Shown: positions 17,684 to 25,856 of the stretch, in pieces
How the letters are laid out: every line of letters begins with the position of its first letter
Position numbering within the stretch: position 1 is the stretch's first letter
Assembly (NCBI GenBank): GCA_029593915.1
Contig: CP046147.1
Span: forward strand, 1,488,001 to 1,552,000
DNA length: 64,000 nt
Direction: 5' to 3'
Origin: Candidatus Lucifugimonas marina
GTDB taxonomy: Bacteria > Chloroflexota > Dehalococcoidia > Lucifugimonadales > Lucifugimonadaceae
The notes under the pieces: model-generated
What the model saw: the letters and a program-made list of their open reading frames with translations, nothing else
What the model was told of the DNA's origin: nothing
Databases searched by the model: none
Translations under genes and position numbers: made by a program

Positions 17684-17721
17684 GCGCCCCGTTCGGTATA
17701 TCCGACGGGGCGTTATGTTTT
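17684..17721 (+). terminator. Terminator after the thrC-NIL-MoaD cassette
   Basis: GC-rich inverted repeat: GCGCCCCGTTCGG (17684-17696) against CCGACGGGGCG (17702-17712) with a one-base bulge, then ttatgtttt. It is placed 42 bases after the MoaD-like stop. It separates that cassette from the broken nitrilase gene. Confidence 0.85.
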
Positions 17722-17729
17722 AAGGTCTG

Positions 17730-18479
17730 ATGAAAGTATTACTCGCCTCTATAAATTGCCAGAAGACCGGAATCGAAAAAAATCTCTAAACTCACAAAAA
17801 GACGATTCGAGAGGCGGCTGACGCCGATTGCGATTTGGCAGTATTCCCTAAGATGTCACTAACAGGCTATTTGGACCCTGCTATCCACGCTGACGACTGC
17901 CTTCCACTTGACTCGTCACACATTGAAGAACTCGTCAAATATGGCGATTCCCTCTCAGTGGATCTACTTTTCGGTGTCGCCGAACGAAGCTCTGCTGAAA
18001 TATTTTTCGTCACGCAGATTCATGCTTCTACATGAAAGATTTCAGGTGTGTACCGAAAGCGCCATCTCGCCGATAACGAGAAAGCCTTCACAGCAGGCTC
18101 AGACTCCTATCTAGGGAAAGTAGGCGGAACCACGTTCGGAACGGCTGTCTGCGCCGATTACGAGGTCTCAGACGAGTTTGTAGCGGCATCCGAGTCAGGT
18201 GCATCTATCGTCTTCCACTCATCAGCACCCGGTCTGTACGGCGAACGACGAACGGACAACGCCTCCTGGCTAGCGGGATTCGACTGGTGGCGATCATCGA
18301 CCATTGAGAAACACTCTCAACGAGCGAAAAATCTTGGAATCTATATCGCTATGAGCACTGGGGCAGGTGCGACGGCTGATGAGGATTTTCCTGGCTGGTC
18401 AGCATTGTTCAATCCCGACGGCGAGATTGTTGCTGAACTGCCCGACTGGCAAGCTGGAAATCTGATCGTAGAGATCTAG
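17730..18479 (+). pseudogene. Nitrilase-superfamily carbon-nitrogen hydrolase, two in-frame stops
   Basis: One continuous frame from ATG 17730 encodes a CN-hydrolase: MKVLLASINCQKTG, then FPKMSLTGYLDP, VYRKRHL, TAVCADYE and GWSALFNPDGEIVAELPDW. It is broken by TAA at 17787-17789 (codon 20) and TGA at 18033-18035, without any frame change. The catalytic triad of the family is Glu-Lys-Cys. Lys (YRKRHL) and Cys (VCADYE) remain, but the Glu of PELSLTGY-type motifs reads Lys (FPKMSLTGY). Three independent hits argue for a dead gene. It would have been about 249 residues. It ends convergently with aroB, overlapping four bases. Confidence 0.85.
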
Positions 18480-19582
18480 TCGAGAATCGCTAGAACTGCT
18501 TCTCTAACTACTTCCTCAGGGACGTCACGGCGGGTGGTCGCTTTGCCGGGACCTTCCAGCAATACCCAGCGAATCGTTCCACCACGCGATTTTTTGTCCG
18601 ATTTCGTGGCTTCGATCAGTGCGTCTACATCTAGACCAGAAGCTCGAACGGGCAAGTCGTAGTTCTCAAGAACACGGCGTTGGCGATCAACCAGTTCTTC
18701 ATCGATCATTCCGAGCCGTTCTGCGATACCCGCTGCTGCCATCATGCCAATAGCGACAGCCTCGCCGTGTAGATACGTGCCGTAACCCGAAACCTTTTCG
18801 ATAGCGTGCCCAATCGTATGCCCGTAGTTCAGCAACACTCGATGGTCACCAGTCTCAAATTCGTCGGCAGATACGATCTCGCCCTTGATAGCGACACTTC
18901 GTCGAATGGCAGCAACAGGCTCTTCGCCTGCGAGAGCTTTCATCTGGGGTGCCAATCTCTCGAATGTATCGAGAAGTTGCGCATCCAAAATGAAGCCGTG
19001 CTTTACGGCTTCTGCCCATCCAGCCGACATCTCACGAGCAGGCAGAGATTTGAGATGCCCAACATCTTGAAGCACAAGCTTCGGCTGATGAAAAGCTCCG
19101 AGTAGGTTCTTGCCTTTTGGAATATTTACGCCAGTCTTGCCGCCAATCGATGAATCGACCATCGCTGCGAGGCTAGTCGGCACGTGCACAACGGCAACAC
19201 CGCGGAGCCACGTTGCAGCAGCAAATCCAACAAGATCACCCGTTACACCTCCGCCCATGGCAACGACTATGTCGGAACGGTCTGCGAGCAGGTCTGCTAG
19301 CCAGTCGTAAACGATCTGCACTGTTTCGAGATTTTTGTTCGCTTCGCCGATTTCTAATGCTAGAACATGTGTCTCGTATCCACCACGTTCTAGCGCTTCT
19401 TGGGCACGTCGACTGGGATTCGGGAACATAACCTCATCGACAACGAGAAACGCCCTACCCTTCAGTCCCGTCTTCTGAAGTTCCGTCCCAAGATCGTCAA
19501 TCACATCGCGTCCTACGATAACGCGGTAACTGCCTTGAGTCGTGTTTACTGTCGCTGCCAGATTTTGATCTTGATTAGACAT
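18476..19582 (-). CDS. aroB: 3-dehydroquinate synthase
   Basis: Second step of the shikimate pathway: DAHP to 3-dehydroquinate, with NAD and a divalent metal. The protein has 368 residues from ATG 19582. Marks are VVAMGGGVTGDLVGFAAATWLRG, VPTSLAAMVDSSIGGKTGVN, the metal-site Glu in AGWAEAVKHG, and the two His segments LNYGHTIGHAIE and LHGEAVAIGM. The start is chosen because ATGTCTAA overlaps the aroK stop by eight bases, a coupling arrangement; a start six codons upstream is also open. It is the last gene of the minus-strand operon. Confidence 0.96.
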   Translation of the reverse strand: MSNQDQNLAATVNTTQGSYRVIVGRDVIDDLGTELQKTGLKGRAFLVVDEVMFPNPSRRAQEALERGGYETHVLALEIGEANKNLETVQIVYDWLADLLADRSDIVVAMGGGVTGDLVGFAAATWLRGVAVVHVPTSLAAMVDSSIGGKTGVNIPKGKNLLGAFHQPKLVLQDVGHLKSLPAREMSAGWAEAVKHGFILDAQLLDTFERLAPQMKALAGEEPVAAIRRSVAIKGEIVSADEFETGDHRVLLNYGHTIGHAIEKVSGYGTYLHGEAVAIGMMAAAGIAERLGMIDEELVDRQRRVLENYDLPVRASGLDVDALIEATKSDKKSRGGTIRWVLLEGPGKATTRRDVPEEVVREAVLAILD

Positions 19583-20141
19583 TTGATTCTGCAAATCCAC
19601 TGGCTAGCCACGCTCCCGAGATCGCCTCTGCGACCTCGTCGTGAGACTTGTGTTCCGTGTCGACTGTAACGCTGGCAACTGAATATGCATCCTCGCGTTC
19701 AGCGAGCATTATCCGCAGTTTCTCGATTGGGGCGTCATCGCCCAGTAACGGGCGTAGGGTGCGTCCGCGCTGTGGTGCCGAGCTAACCAGTCGCTGATGA
19801 ATGACCTCAGGACTCGCTGCTAAACGAACGATTAGTCCAGAAGCCTCCATTATCGAACGATTATTTTCTCGAATTGGAACACCGCCACCCGTAGAAACAA
19901 TTCTGCCTCCACGTTCCGCGGCTTCTTCCAAAATCTGAGATTCGAGATCACGAAAATAATCTTCGCCGTTTTCTTCAAATATTCGCGGAATAGGTTTTCC
20001 TGCGCGGTCCTCGATTACACCGTCCATTTCAACGAACGGCCATCCGAGAAGCTCTGCAACGCGGCGACCCGAACGAGTCTTTCCTGTTCCAGAAAGACCG
20101 ATCAGGTAGATATTTGGTTTCGAAGCAGTTGATTCGGTCAA
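19575..20141 (-). CDS. aroK: Shikimate kinase
   Basis: Phosphorylates shikimate at the 3-hydroxyl using ATP. The 188-residue P-loop kinase has Walker A GLSGTGKT (about 15-22), the shikimate-binding Asp in FVEMDGVIED, the FRDLESQIL arginine region, STGGGVPIRE (Walker B-like and substrate glycine loop) and the lid RGRTLRPLL. The sequence is complete and of usual length. It lies 30 bases downstream of aroC and overlaps aroB, so the three are one transcript. Confidence 0.95.
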   Translation of the reverse strand: MTESTASKPNIYLIGLSGTGKTRSGRRVAELLGWPFVEMDGVIEDRAGKPIPRIFEENGEDYFRDLESQILEEAAERGGRIVSTGGGVPIRENNRSIMEASGLIVRLAASPEVIHQRLVSSAPQRGRTLRPLLGDDAPIEKLRIMLAEREDAYSVASVTVDTEHKSHDEVAEAISGAWLASGFAESNV

Positions 20142-20171
20142 AGCTAAATACTCTCGGCAGAAGAAGAGAAA

Positions 20172-21356
20172 CTACTCGGGATTTCCGAACGCCTGATGCG
20201 ACTCAACGTATCCGGCATGATTACGCTTAATCTCGTCTAGAGAATCGCCACCGAACTTCTCTAGCATCGCTTCAACCAGAACTAGCGCCATCATTGCCTC
20301 GCCAACCGGGCAAGCCCGCGCAACCTGGCAGATATCACTGCGGTTGTAAGCCGCATCGACCAATTCGCCAGTGTTGATATCGACTGAGGGCAAAGGATTT
20401 GTCATCGTCGCGATTGGCTTGATCGCCACATTTACGACAATCGGGTTTCCGTTGGACATGCCGCCTTCAATACCGCCGGCGTGATTTGTGATCTGCCTGA
20501 ATTTACGAGAATCCGAAGGGTCAGGCTCGATCACATCTTGAATATCTCGGCCTGGTTTTCGGGTATTGGCGAAACCTGTTCCGATCTCAACACCCTTCAC
20601 AGCGTTGATGCTCATCATCGCGTAAGCCAGACGGGCATCGAGTTTCCGATCCCAGTGAACGTGACTACCCAGACCTACTGGCGCACCAAACGCAACAACC
20701 TCGAACACTCCGCCGATTGTGGTCCGTTCCTTTTTAGATTTATCGATTGCTGCCTTGAACCGGGCATCTGCATCATCGTCGGAGGCTCTAACTTCCGAAG
20801 CTTCCACAACGTTCCAGTCGACATCCTCTGCAGCGACTGCACTTCCATCCTGATCTCCCGTGGCCACAGCACGTGAATGAATGGTTATCCCAATCTCTTC
20901 CAGCAAGCGCCGTGCAATCGATCCAGCAGCAACACGGGCAGCAGTTTCACGAGCAGAGGCTCGTTCGAGAACATTGCGAAGGTCGTGCTGAACATATTTC
21001 AGCGCTCCAGGGAAATCTGCGTGACCCGGAACGATTTTCGTGTAGACCTTTTTATCGACATCCTCCGCAACCTCTGAAATCGACATGGCGTCGGTCCAGT
21101 TGGCGAAATCACGATTTTCGATCCACATCGCTATTGGCGAACCTAACGAGGTAGCGTGTCGAACGCCGGCGCGTATTTCCGCACGGTCTTTTTCGATCTT
21201 CATTCGGCCGCCTGAGCCATAGCCCTTCTGTCGGCGAGCCATCTGATTCTCGATGTAATCCTCGGTAATTTCCAGCCCTGCCGGAATACCTTCGACAATT
21301 ACTGTGAGTCCAGGGCCGTGCGATTCACCGGCCGTGAGGTATCGAAATGTCGTCAT
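20172..21356 (-). CDS. aroC: Chorismate synthase
   Basis: Last common step to aromatic amino acids: converts EPSP to chorismate with reduced FMN. The 394-residue protein has the family signature GESHGPGLTVIVEGIP near the start, MARRQKGYGSGGRM, ERASARETAARVAAG, then MSINAVKGVEIGTGF and GGIEGGMSNGNPIVVNVAIKPI, and the C-terminal RSDICQVARACPVGEAMMALV. It is complete. A 136-base gap separates it from aroE upstream and contains small inverted repeats (AGGTCG-ccaa-CGACCT at about 21418-21433), too weak to call a terminator. Confidence 0.97.
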   Translation of the reverse strand: MTTFRYLTAGESHGPGLTVIVEGIPAGLEITEDYIENQMARRQKGYGSGGRMKIEKDRAEIRAGVRHATSLGSPIAMWIENRDFANWTDAMSISEVAEDVDKKVYTKIVPGHADFPGALKYVQHDLRNVLERASARETAARVAAGSIARRLLEEIGITIHSRAVATGDQDGSAVAAEDVDWNVVEASEVRASDDDADARFKAAIDKSKKERTTIGGVFEVVAFGAPVGLGSHVHWDRKLDARLAYAMMSINAVKGVEIGTGFANTRKPGRDIQDVIEPDPSDSRKFRQITNHAGGIEGGMSNGNPIVVNVAIKPIATMTNPLPSVDINTGELVDAAYNRSDICQVARACPVGEAMMALVLVEAMLEKFGGDSLDEIKRNHAGYVESHQAFGNPE

Positions 21357-21492
21357 TCGTATTGGTTCTCGTTATCTATTGTCAAAAAACTGCGGTCTGC
21401 AGTCTCTCGCTAAATTAGGTCGCCAACGACCTGCACTTGGAAAACTGGAAATAATGCCTACGATTATAGGCAGTTGCCAGCAAGTAAACCGA

Positions 21493-22344
21493 CTATCCCT
21501 CTTTGAGAGCTTTCTCGATTGCAGCGAACATTGTGTCGACCGGCGCTTTTTGTCCGGTGGCCATCTCGAAGCCTTCAATGCCCTGGAACACCAGCATCGT
21601 AATTCCGCCGGCAGGTTCGCCCCCAGCTTCCTCGACTTCACGTAGGAACTTGGTCATCGGTGGTGCGTATACGGCATCGTATCCAACTGCATCGGCTGAA
21701 ATCATTTCGGCAGTAACGGGAGTTGCTAGCTCGGCTGGACCTCCAGCCATACCCAACGAAGTGGTATTTACCAACAACGTCGCATACGGCACGTGGTTAG
21801 ACAGAGAGTCGCGGCTCATGTCGATAGCGTTTGGCTTGAAACGACCCTCAGAAAAATCTGAGGCGAGTGCTTGTGCTTTTTCGACTGTCCTGTTCGCAAT
21901 GGTCAGCCGATTCACACCGGCGCCTTTTAGGGCGTAAACGATTGCACGGGCGGCTCCGCCAGCACCAAACACGACTGCGTCGGCACCTTTGGGATCGAAT
22001 CCTGCTTTTTCTTTCAACGCCCGAAGGAATCCCGAGCCGTCGGTGTTGTGACCAACCAATTTGCCGTCACGATTGAATATCCAGTTCACCGCTCCGACAG
22101 CTTCTGCGGCTTCAGTTAGTTCATCCACCATTGGAATGACTGCCTGTTTGTGAGGCAAAGTCACGCAACCCGCAAGAAAACCGCTGGCCCTGAATGTCGC
22201 AACCTTCTCTTCAAGATCTTCAGGAGCTACATCCCATGCCTCGAATGTCTCTTCGATCCCGAGTTCATCCAAACCAGCCTGCTGAAATACTGGAGATTTC
22301 GTGTGACCGATGGGATGCCCCATGACGCCGATATTGCTGCTCAT
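21493..22344 (-). CDS. aroE: Shikimate dehydrogenase
   Basis: NADPH-dependent reduction of 3-dehydroshikimate. The 283-residue protein shows the substrate site MGHPIGHTKSP, catalytic Lys in VTLPHKQAVIP, Asp in GHNTDGSGFLRAL, the NADP loop VFGAGGAARAIV with IANRTVEKA, and the C-terminal GITMLVFQGIEGFEMATG. It lies 27 bases after ruvX in the same direction. aroD/Q, aroA and a DAHP synthase are not in the window, so the pathway is completed elsewhere. Confidence 0.95.
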   Translation of the reverse strand: MSSNIGVMGHPIGHTKSPVFQQAGLDELGIEETFEAWDVAPEDLEEKVATFRASGFLAGCVTLPHKQAVIPMVDELTEAAEAVGAVNWIFNRDGKLVGHNTDGSGFLRALKEKAGFDPKGADAVVFGAGGAARAIVYALKGAGVNRLTIANRTVEKAQALASDFSEGRFKPNAIDMSRDSLSNHVPYATLLVNTTSLGMAGGPAELATPVTAEMISADAVGYDAVYAPPMTKFLREVEEAGGEPAGGITMLVFQGIEGFEMATGQKAPVDTMFAAIEKALKEG

Positions 22345-22371
22345 AATTTTCTGTATGCCTTGATGTCTGAA

Positions 22372-22800
22372 CTAGTTCGACTGCATATACGAGTCGAGAA
22401 TGATTGCGGCTGAGGCTGAGTCTATCTTGCCTCGTGCTGCTCCACGTGCCTTTGAGGGCGATTTTCCTGCTTCTCTGAGCAATGAATGAGCTTCGACCGT
22501 CGTCATCCGCTCATCCCAGGTAATCACTGAAAGATCGGTCGCTTTTCGTAACCGGTCGCAAAAGGCGTTCACCTTTCGGGCTGCGGGACCTTGCGAACCA
22601 TCGAGAGAAAGCGGAAGTCCAACAACGATTCCACGAGCCTCTTGTTCCACTGCCACTCGAGCGATGTTCGCTGCATCTGCGGCACCGGCGGCTTTTATGG
22701 CTTCAATCGGGGTTGCAATCAGGCCCGTCGGATCGCTAATAGCGAGCCCAATTCGAGCTTCACCATAGTCGACCCCTAGTAGACGTCCGTGATCAGCGAT
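22372..22800 (-). CDS. ruvX: RuvX/YqgF-type Holliday junction resolvase-like protein, no standard start
   Basis: RNase H-fold protein involved in Holliday junction resolution or 16S rRNA 5'-end processing. The conserved N-terminal strand LLGVDYGEARIGLAISD (catalytic Asp) is present only if translation begins upstream of 22656. In that frame the codons between the preceding TAG and this Asp include no ATG, GTG, TTG or CTG. The best candidate is ATC at 22800-22798, with AGGT about eight bases before it, giving 142 residues, the normal length. The second motif (GIVVGLPLSLDGS) and the last Asp (SASAAIILDSY) are intact. The GTG at 22656 would lose the first Asp. It directly follows alaS. Confidence 0.8.
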   Translation of the reverse strand: MADHGRLLGVDYGEARIGLAISDPTGLIATPIEAIKAAGAADAANIARVAVEQEARGIVVGLPLSLDGSQGPAARKVNAFCDRLRKATDLSVITWDERMTTVEAHSLLREAGKSPSKARGAARGKIDSASAAIILDSYMQSN

Positions 22801-22802
22801 AT

Positions 22803-25646
22803 CTAACTACCTGCCCCGCCATTGAGAGATTCTCGAATGATCTCTTCTGTAGCACCGAGAGCGTCTTGCAATTGATCGGCATTCTTACCGCCAGCCTGAG
22901 CTACCGCAGGGCTTCCGCCACCGCCACCACCCATTCGACTTGCGATTGCCCTGGCGACGTTTCCTGAATGTACTCCGGCTTTGACGGTGTCGTCTGTTGC
23001 CATCACAACCACCATCGGGCGGCCGTCAATCACACTGCCAAGAACAACTACGCCCTTGCCGATTTGGTTCTTCAGGTGGTCACCTGTTTTTCGCAATGCG
23101 CCGACATTCGAGGCAGGAACCTCACTTACCTCAACATGAATGGAAGTGCCGTCGACTTCGATATCAAAGCTGTTTGAGGAACCGTTCGCTCCGCCACCAC
23201 CGACGCTGGCCTGCAGAAGCTGTTCTTCAAGCTGTTCAACCTGTTTACGAGCCTGTGCCAGGTCATTTGCTAACGCATCGACGCGATCACTGGCGTCAGA
23301 AACCGGCACTCGGAACTTCGACGCAATATCGTCGAGCGCTCCGAATCGTTCAAAAATAGCTTCCTCAGATGCAACACCGGTAATCGCTTCAAGTCGTCGC
23401 ATCCCCGAACCAATGCCGGTTTCCGAAGTGATAACGAACGTGCCAATTCCACCTGTGTGATCCATGTGAGTTCCACCGCAAAGCTCGTAACTCCACGGGG
23501 CATCGATCTTGATCGTGCGCACCTCGTTGTCGTAAGTGTCGCCGAAGAATGCCAACGCACCTTCTTCGACTGCCTCACCGTAAGTCGACCAGTGCACTTC
23601 GACGTCGCGGTTTAGTCGAATCTTCTCGTTGACGCGATCCTGAACAGCTTTTATCTGGTCACGAGTGAGCGCCTGCATGTTCGTAAAGTCGAATCTGAGC
23701 CTGTCGGGATCAACTACAGAACCGGCCTGACGTACATGGCTCCCCACGATTTCACGAAGAGCAGCATGAATCAGGTGCGTAGCTGTGTGATTGCGACGAA
23801 TCCGCTCGCGGCGATCTCCGTCGACCGTGGCGGTTACTTGCGCACCTTTTGTCAGAGAACCCGAAGTCACGGTTCCGTAGTGGACGTTTACGTGCCCATA
23901 TGGAGCCAGTGTGTCGGTTATCGATATTTCCACGCCTTCACCAACAACACTTCCCGTGTCGCCTACCTGACCACCACGAGCGGCGTAGAACGGTGTCTCA
24001 CCGAGAATCAGTTCTACTTCATCGCCTTCACTAGCTGAGTCGACTGGTTGGCCGTCTTTGACGATGGCTACGATACTGGTTTCGGAAACTAGAGTTTCGT
24101 ATCCAACAAATGGAGTGTCCTCAACTCCAAGCTCTTCGTAGACACGAGTTGAATCTGCATTGCCGCCGAACCCTCCCGCAGCGCGTCCACGCTCTCGTTG
24201 TGTCTCCATCGCAAATTCGAAACCTGTGCGGTCGACAGAGAGTTCAGCCTCGCCAGCAACTTCTTCAGTGACTTCAACAGGGTAGCCGTAGGTGTCATAT
24301 AGAACGAAAGCTTCAGTACCCGAGACGATGTTTCGCCACTCGTCAATGTCGTCCGAATTCCCTGCCTCAACGAGCCGTTCGAGTTCAGCAATGGCAAGTC
24401 GGGTACCAACTGATTTTCCATCGTCACCAGCGGGAGTTTTTAAAGATTTGCCATCTTTGATCCGTTCGGCGGCGTCAGGATTCTCACTTCGGTAGTGGAT
24501 CATCCCAGCAAGCACCAGAGCTCCGAACTCCAGCGTTCGCGAGAAGCTATTCTCTTCCTGCTCGAGAACGTCCTTAATAAATTCGTAGTTACCGACGAGT
24601 TCAGGGTATGCGTGGCCCATGTGGTCGGAAACGGTCTTGGCTACGACTGAAAGCATCGTAGTGTCCACGCCGAGTTCACGGCCAAACAACATACCGCGGC
24701 GAATCAACCGGCGAAGCACGTAACCTCGTCCAGAGTTGCCGGGTATTACGCCGTCACCAATCAAGAACGAGGCTGAGCGTGAGTGTTCTGCTACAACTCG
24801 TATTGCCCGATCAGTTTCCGTGTCCTGTCCCCACTCTTTTCCAGACAACTGCTCAACATGAGCAATAATCGGACGGAAGGCATCTGTTTCGTATACGTTG
24901 GGGGCGCCTTGTAGAACAGCGAGCATTCGCTCGAAGCCCATTCCTGTATCGATGTTCTTTGCAGGCAATACTGTGTCGTTGCCATCGAGATCGCGATAGA
25001 ACTGGGTGAACACAAGGTTGTAAAGCTCAACGAAATCGTCGTGATAGTTGGGTCCCCACTCACCGTTACGAATCGGATCGTCAACTGCGGGAACATCGTC
25101 GAGCGAGCCGCGGTAGTAGTTGATTTCTGAACTTGGTCCGCAAACACCTTCGTCCCCGGCAGGTCCCCACCAGTTGTCCTCATGACCAAATCGGTAGATG
25201 CGGTCTGCGGGAATTCCAAGTTCTTTCCAGATGTTTTCGGCTTCGTCGTCGGTCGTGTAAACGGTGTAGTACAAGCGTTCAGGATCGAGACCAAACTTAT
25301 TCGTCAGAAGATCGAGTGCCCACGCACAAGCCTCTTTTTTGAAATAGTTGCCGAAGCTGAAATTGCCCAGCATTTCGAACATCGTGAGATGGGTGTCGTC
25401 ACCAACCTCTTCGATATCAGTAGTTCGGAAACACTTTTGAGAAGTCGTAACTCTTGGGTGTGGAGGTTCTTTCTCACCAGAGAAGTACGGCTTGAATTGC
25501 GCCATGCCAGAGTTGATGAGCAAGAGCGTTGGGTCTGCGGCAGGAATCAGCGATGCGGAAGGCATTCGAAGGTGATCGTGGCCTTCAAAATACGATAGGA
25601 ACGCCTCTCGTAGTTCATCTGCTGTTTTTGGGGGGTTGGAGGTCAT
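22803..25646 (-). CDS. alaS: Alanyl-tRNA synthetase
   Basis: Charges tRNA-Ala and edits mis-charged serine and glycine. The protein has 947 residues from ATG 25646, which is preceded by GGAG at good spacing; an upstream ATG at 25667 lacks one. Class II core: FLSYFEGHDHLRMPSASLIP, motif 2 TSQKCFRTTDIEEVGDD, EMLGNFSFGNYFK, GMGFERMLAVLQG. Editing domain zinc marks: RNHTATHLIHAAL and CGGTHMDHTGGIG. C-terminal C-Ala domain with a Gly-rich stretch (RMGGGGGGSPAVAQAGGKN). It is slightly longer than average. It is likely the first gene of the alaS-ruvX-aro run. Confidence 0.97.
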   Translation of the reverse strand: MTSNPPKTADELREAFLSYFEGHDHLRMPSASLIPAADPTLLLINSGMAQFKPYFSGEKEPPHPRVTTSQKCFRTTDIEEVGDDTHLTMFEMLGNFSFGNYFKKEACAWALDLLTNKFGLDPERLYYTVYTTDDEAENIWKELGIPADRIYRFGHEDNWWGPAGDEGVCGPSSEINYYRGSLDDVPAVDDPIRNGEWGPNYHDDFVELYNLVFTQFYRDLDGNDTVLPAKNIDTGMGFERMLAVLQGAPNVYETDAFRPIIAHVEQLSGKEWGQDTETDRAIRVVAEHSRSASFLIGDGVIPGNSGRGYVLRRLIRRGMLFGRELGVDTTMLSVVAKTVSDHMGHAYPELVGNYEFIKDVLEQEENSFSRTLEFGALVLAGMIHYRSENPDAAERIKDGKSLKTPAGDDGKSVGTRLAIAELERLVEAGNSDDIDEWRNIVSGTEAFVLYDTYGYPVEVTEEVAGEAELSVDRTGFEFAMETQRERGRAAGGFGGNADSTRVYEELGVEDTPFVGYETLVSETSIVAIVKDGQPVDSASEGDEVELILGETPFYAARGGQVGDTGSVVGEGVEISITDTLAPYGHVNVHYGTVTSGSLTKGAQVTATVDGDRRERIRRNHTATHLIHAALREIVGSHVRQAGSVVDPDRLRFDFTNMQALTRDQIKAVQDRVNEKIRLNRDVEVHWSTYGEAVEEGALAFFGDTYDNEVRTIKIDAPWSYELCGGTHMDHTGGIGTFVITSETGIGSGMRRLEAITGVASEEAIFERFGALDDIASKFRVPVSDASDRVDALANDLAQARKQVEQLEEQLLQASVGGGGANGSSNSFDIEVDGTSIHVEVSEVPASNVGALRKTGDHLKNQIGKGVVVLGSVIDGRPMVVVMATDDTVKAGVHSGNVARAIASRMGGGGGGSPAVAQAGGKNADQLQDALGATEEIIRESLNGGAGS

Positions 25647-25856
25647 TGTTCTCCGAACTGCACGCAAATAGGTGATTTGAATTAAACCGAAGAACTGATT
25701 TTAGTTAGCGGTCAATTTGTGTGTCAAAGTTGATTTGCGTCATTTGAACTTTGACGGGAGGCAGTTCGAGTGTTTGAATTTGTCTCAGAATCGTTACGAC
25801 CACCGTGACAAGTTACGAATATTGAACGTGACTGGCATCACGGCAGGGCAAAATCC

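Noticed and set aside
21357-21492. Terminator between aroE and aroC
   Set aside because: Only short 5-6 base stems with no T-run on the transcribed strand; the genes are probably one operon.
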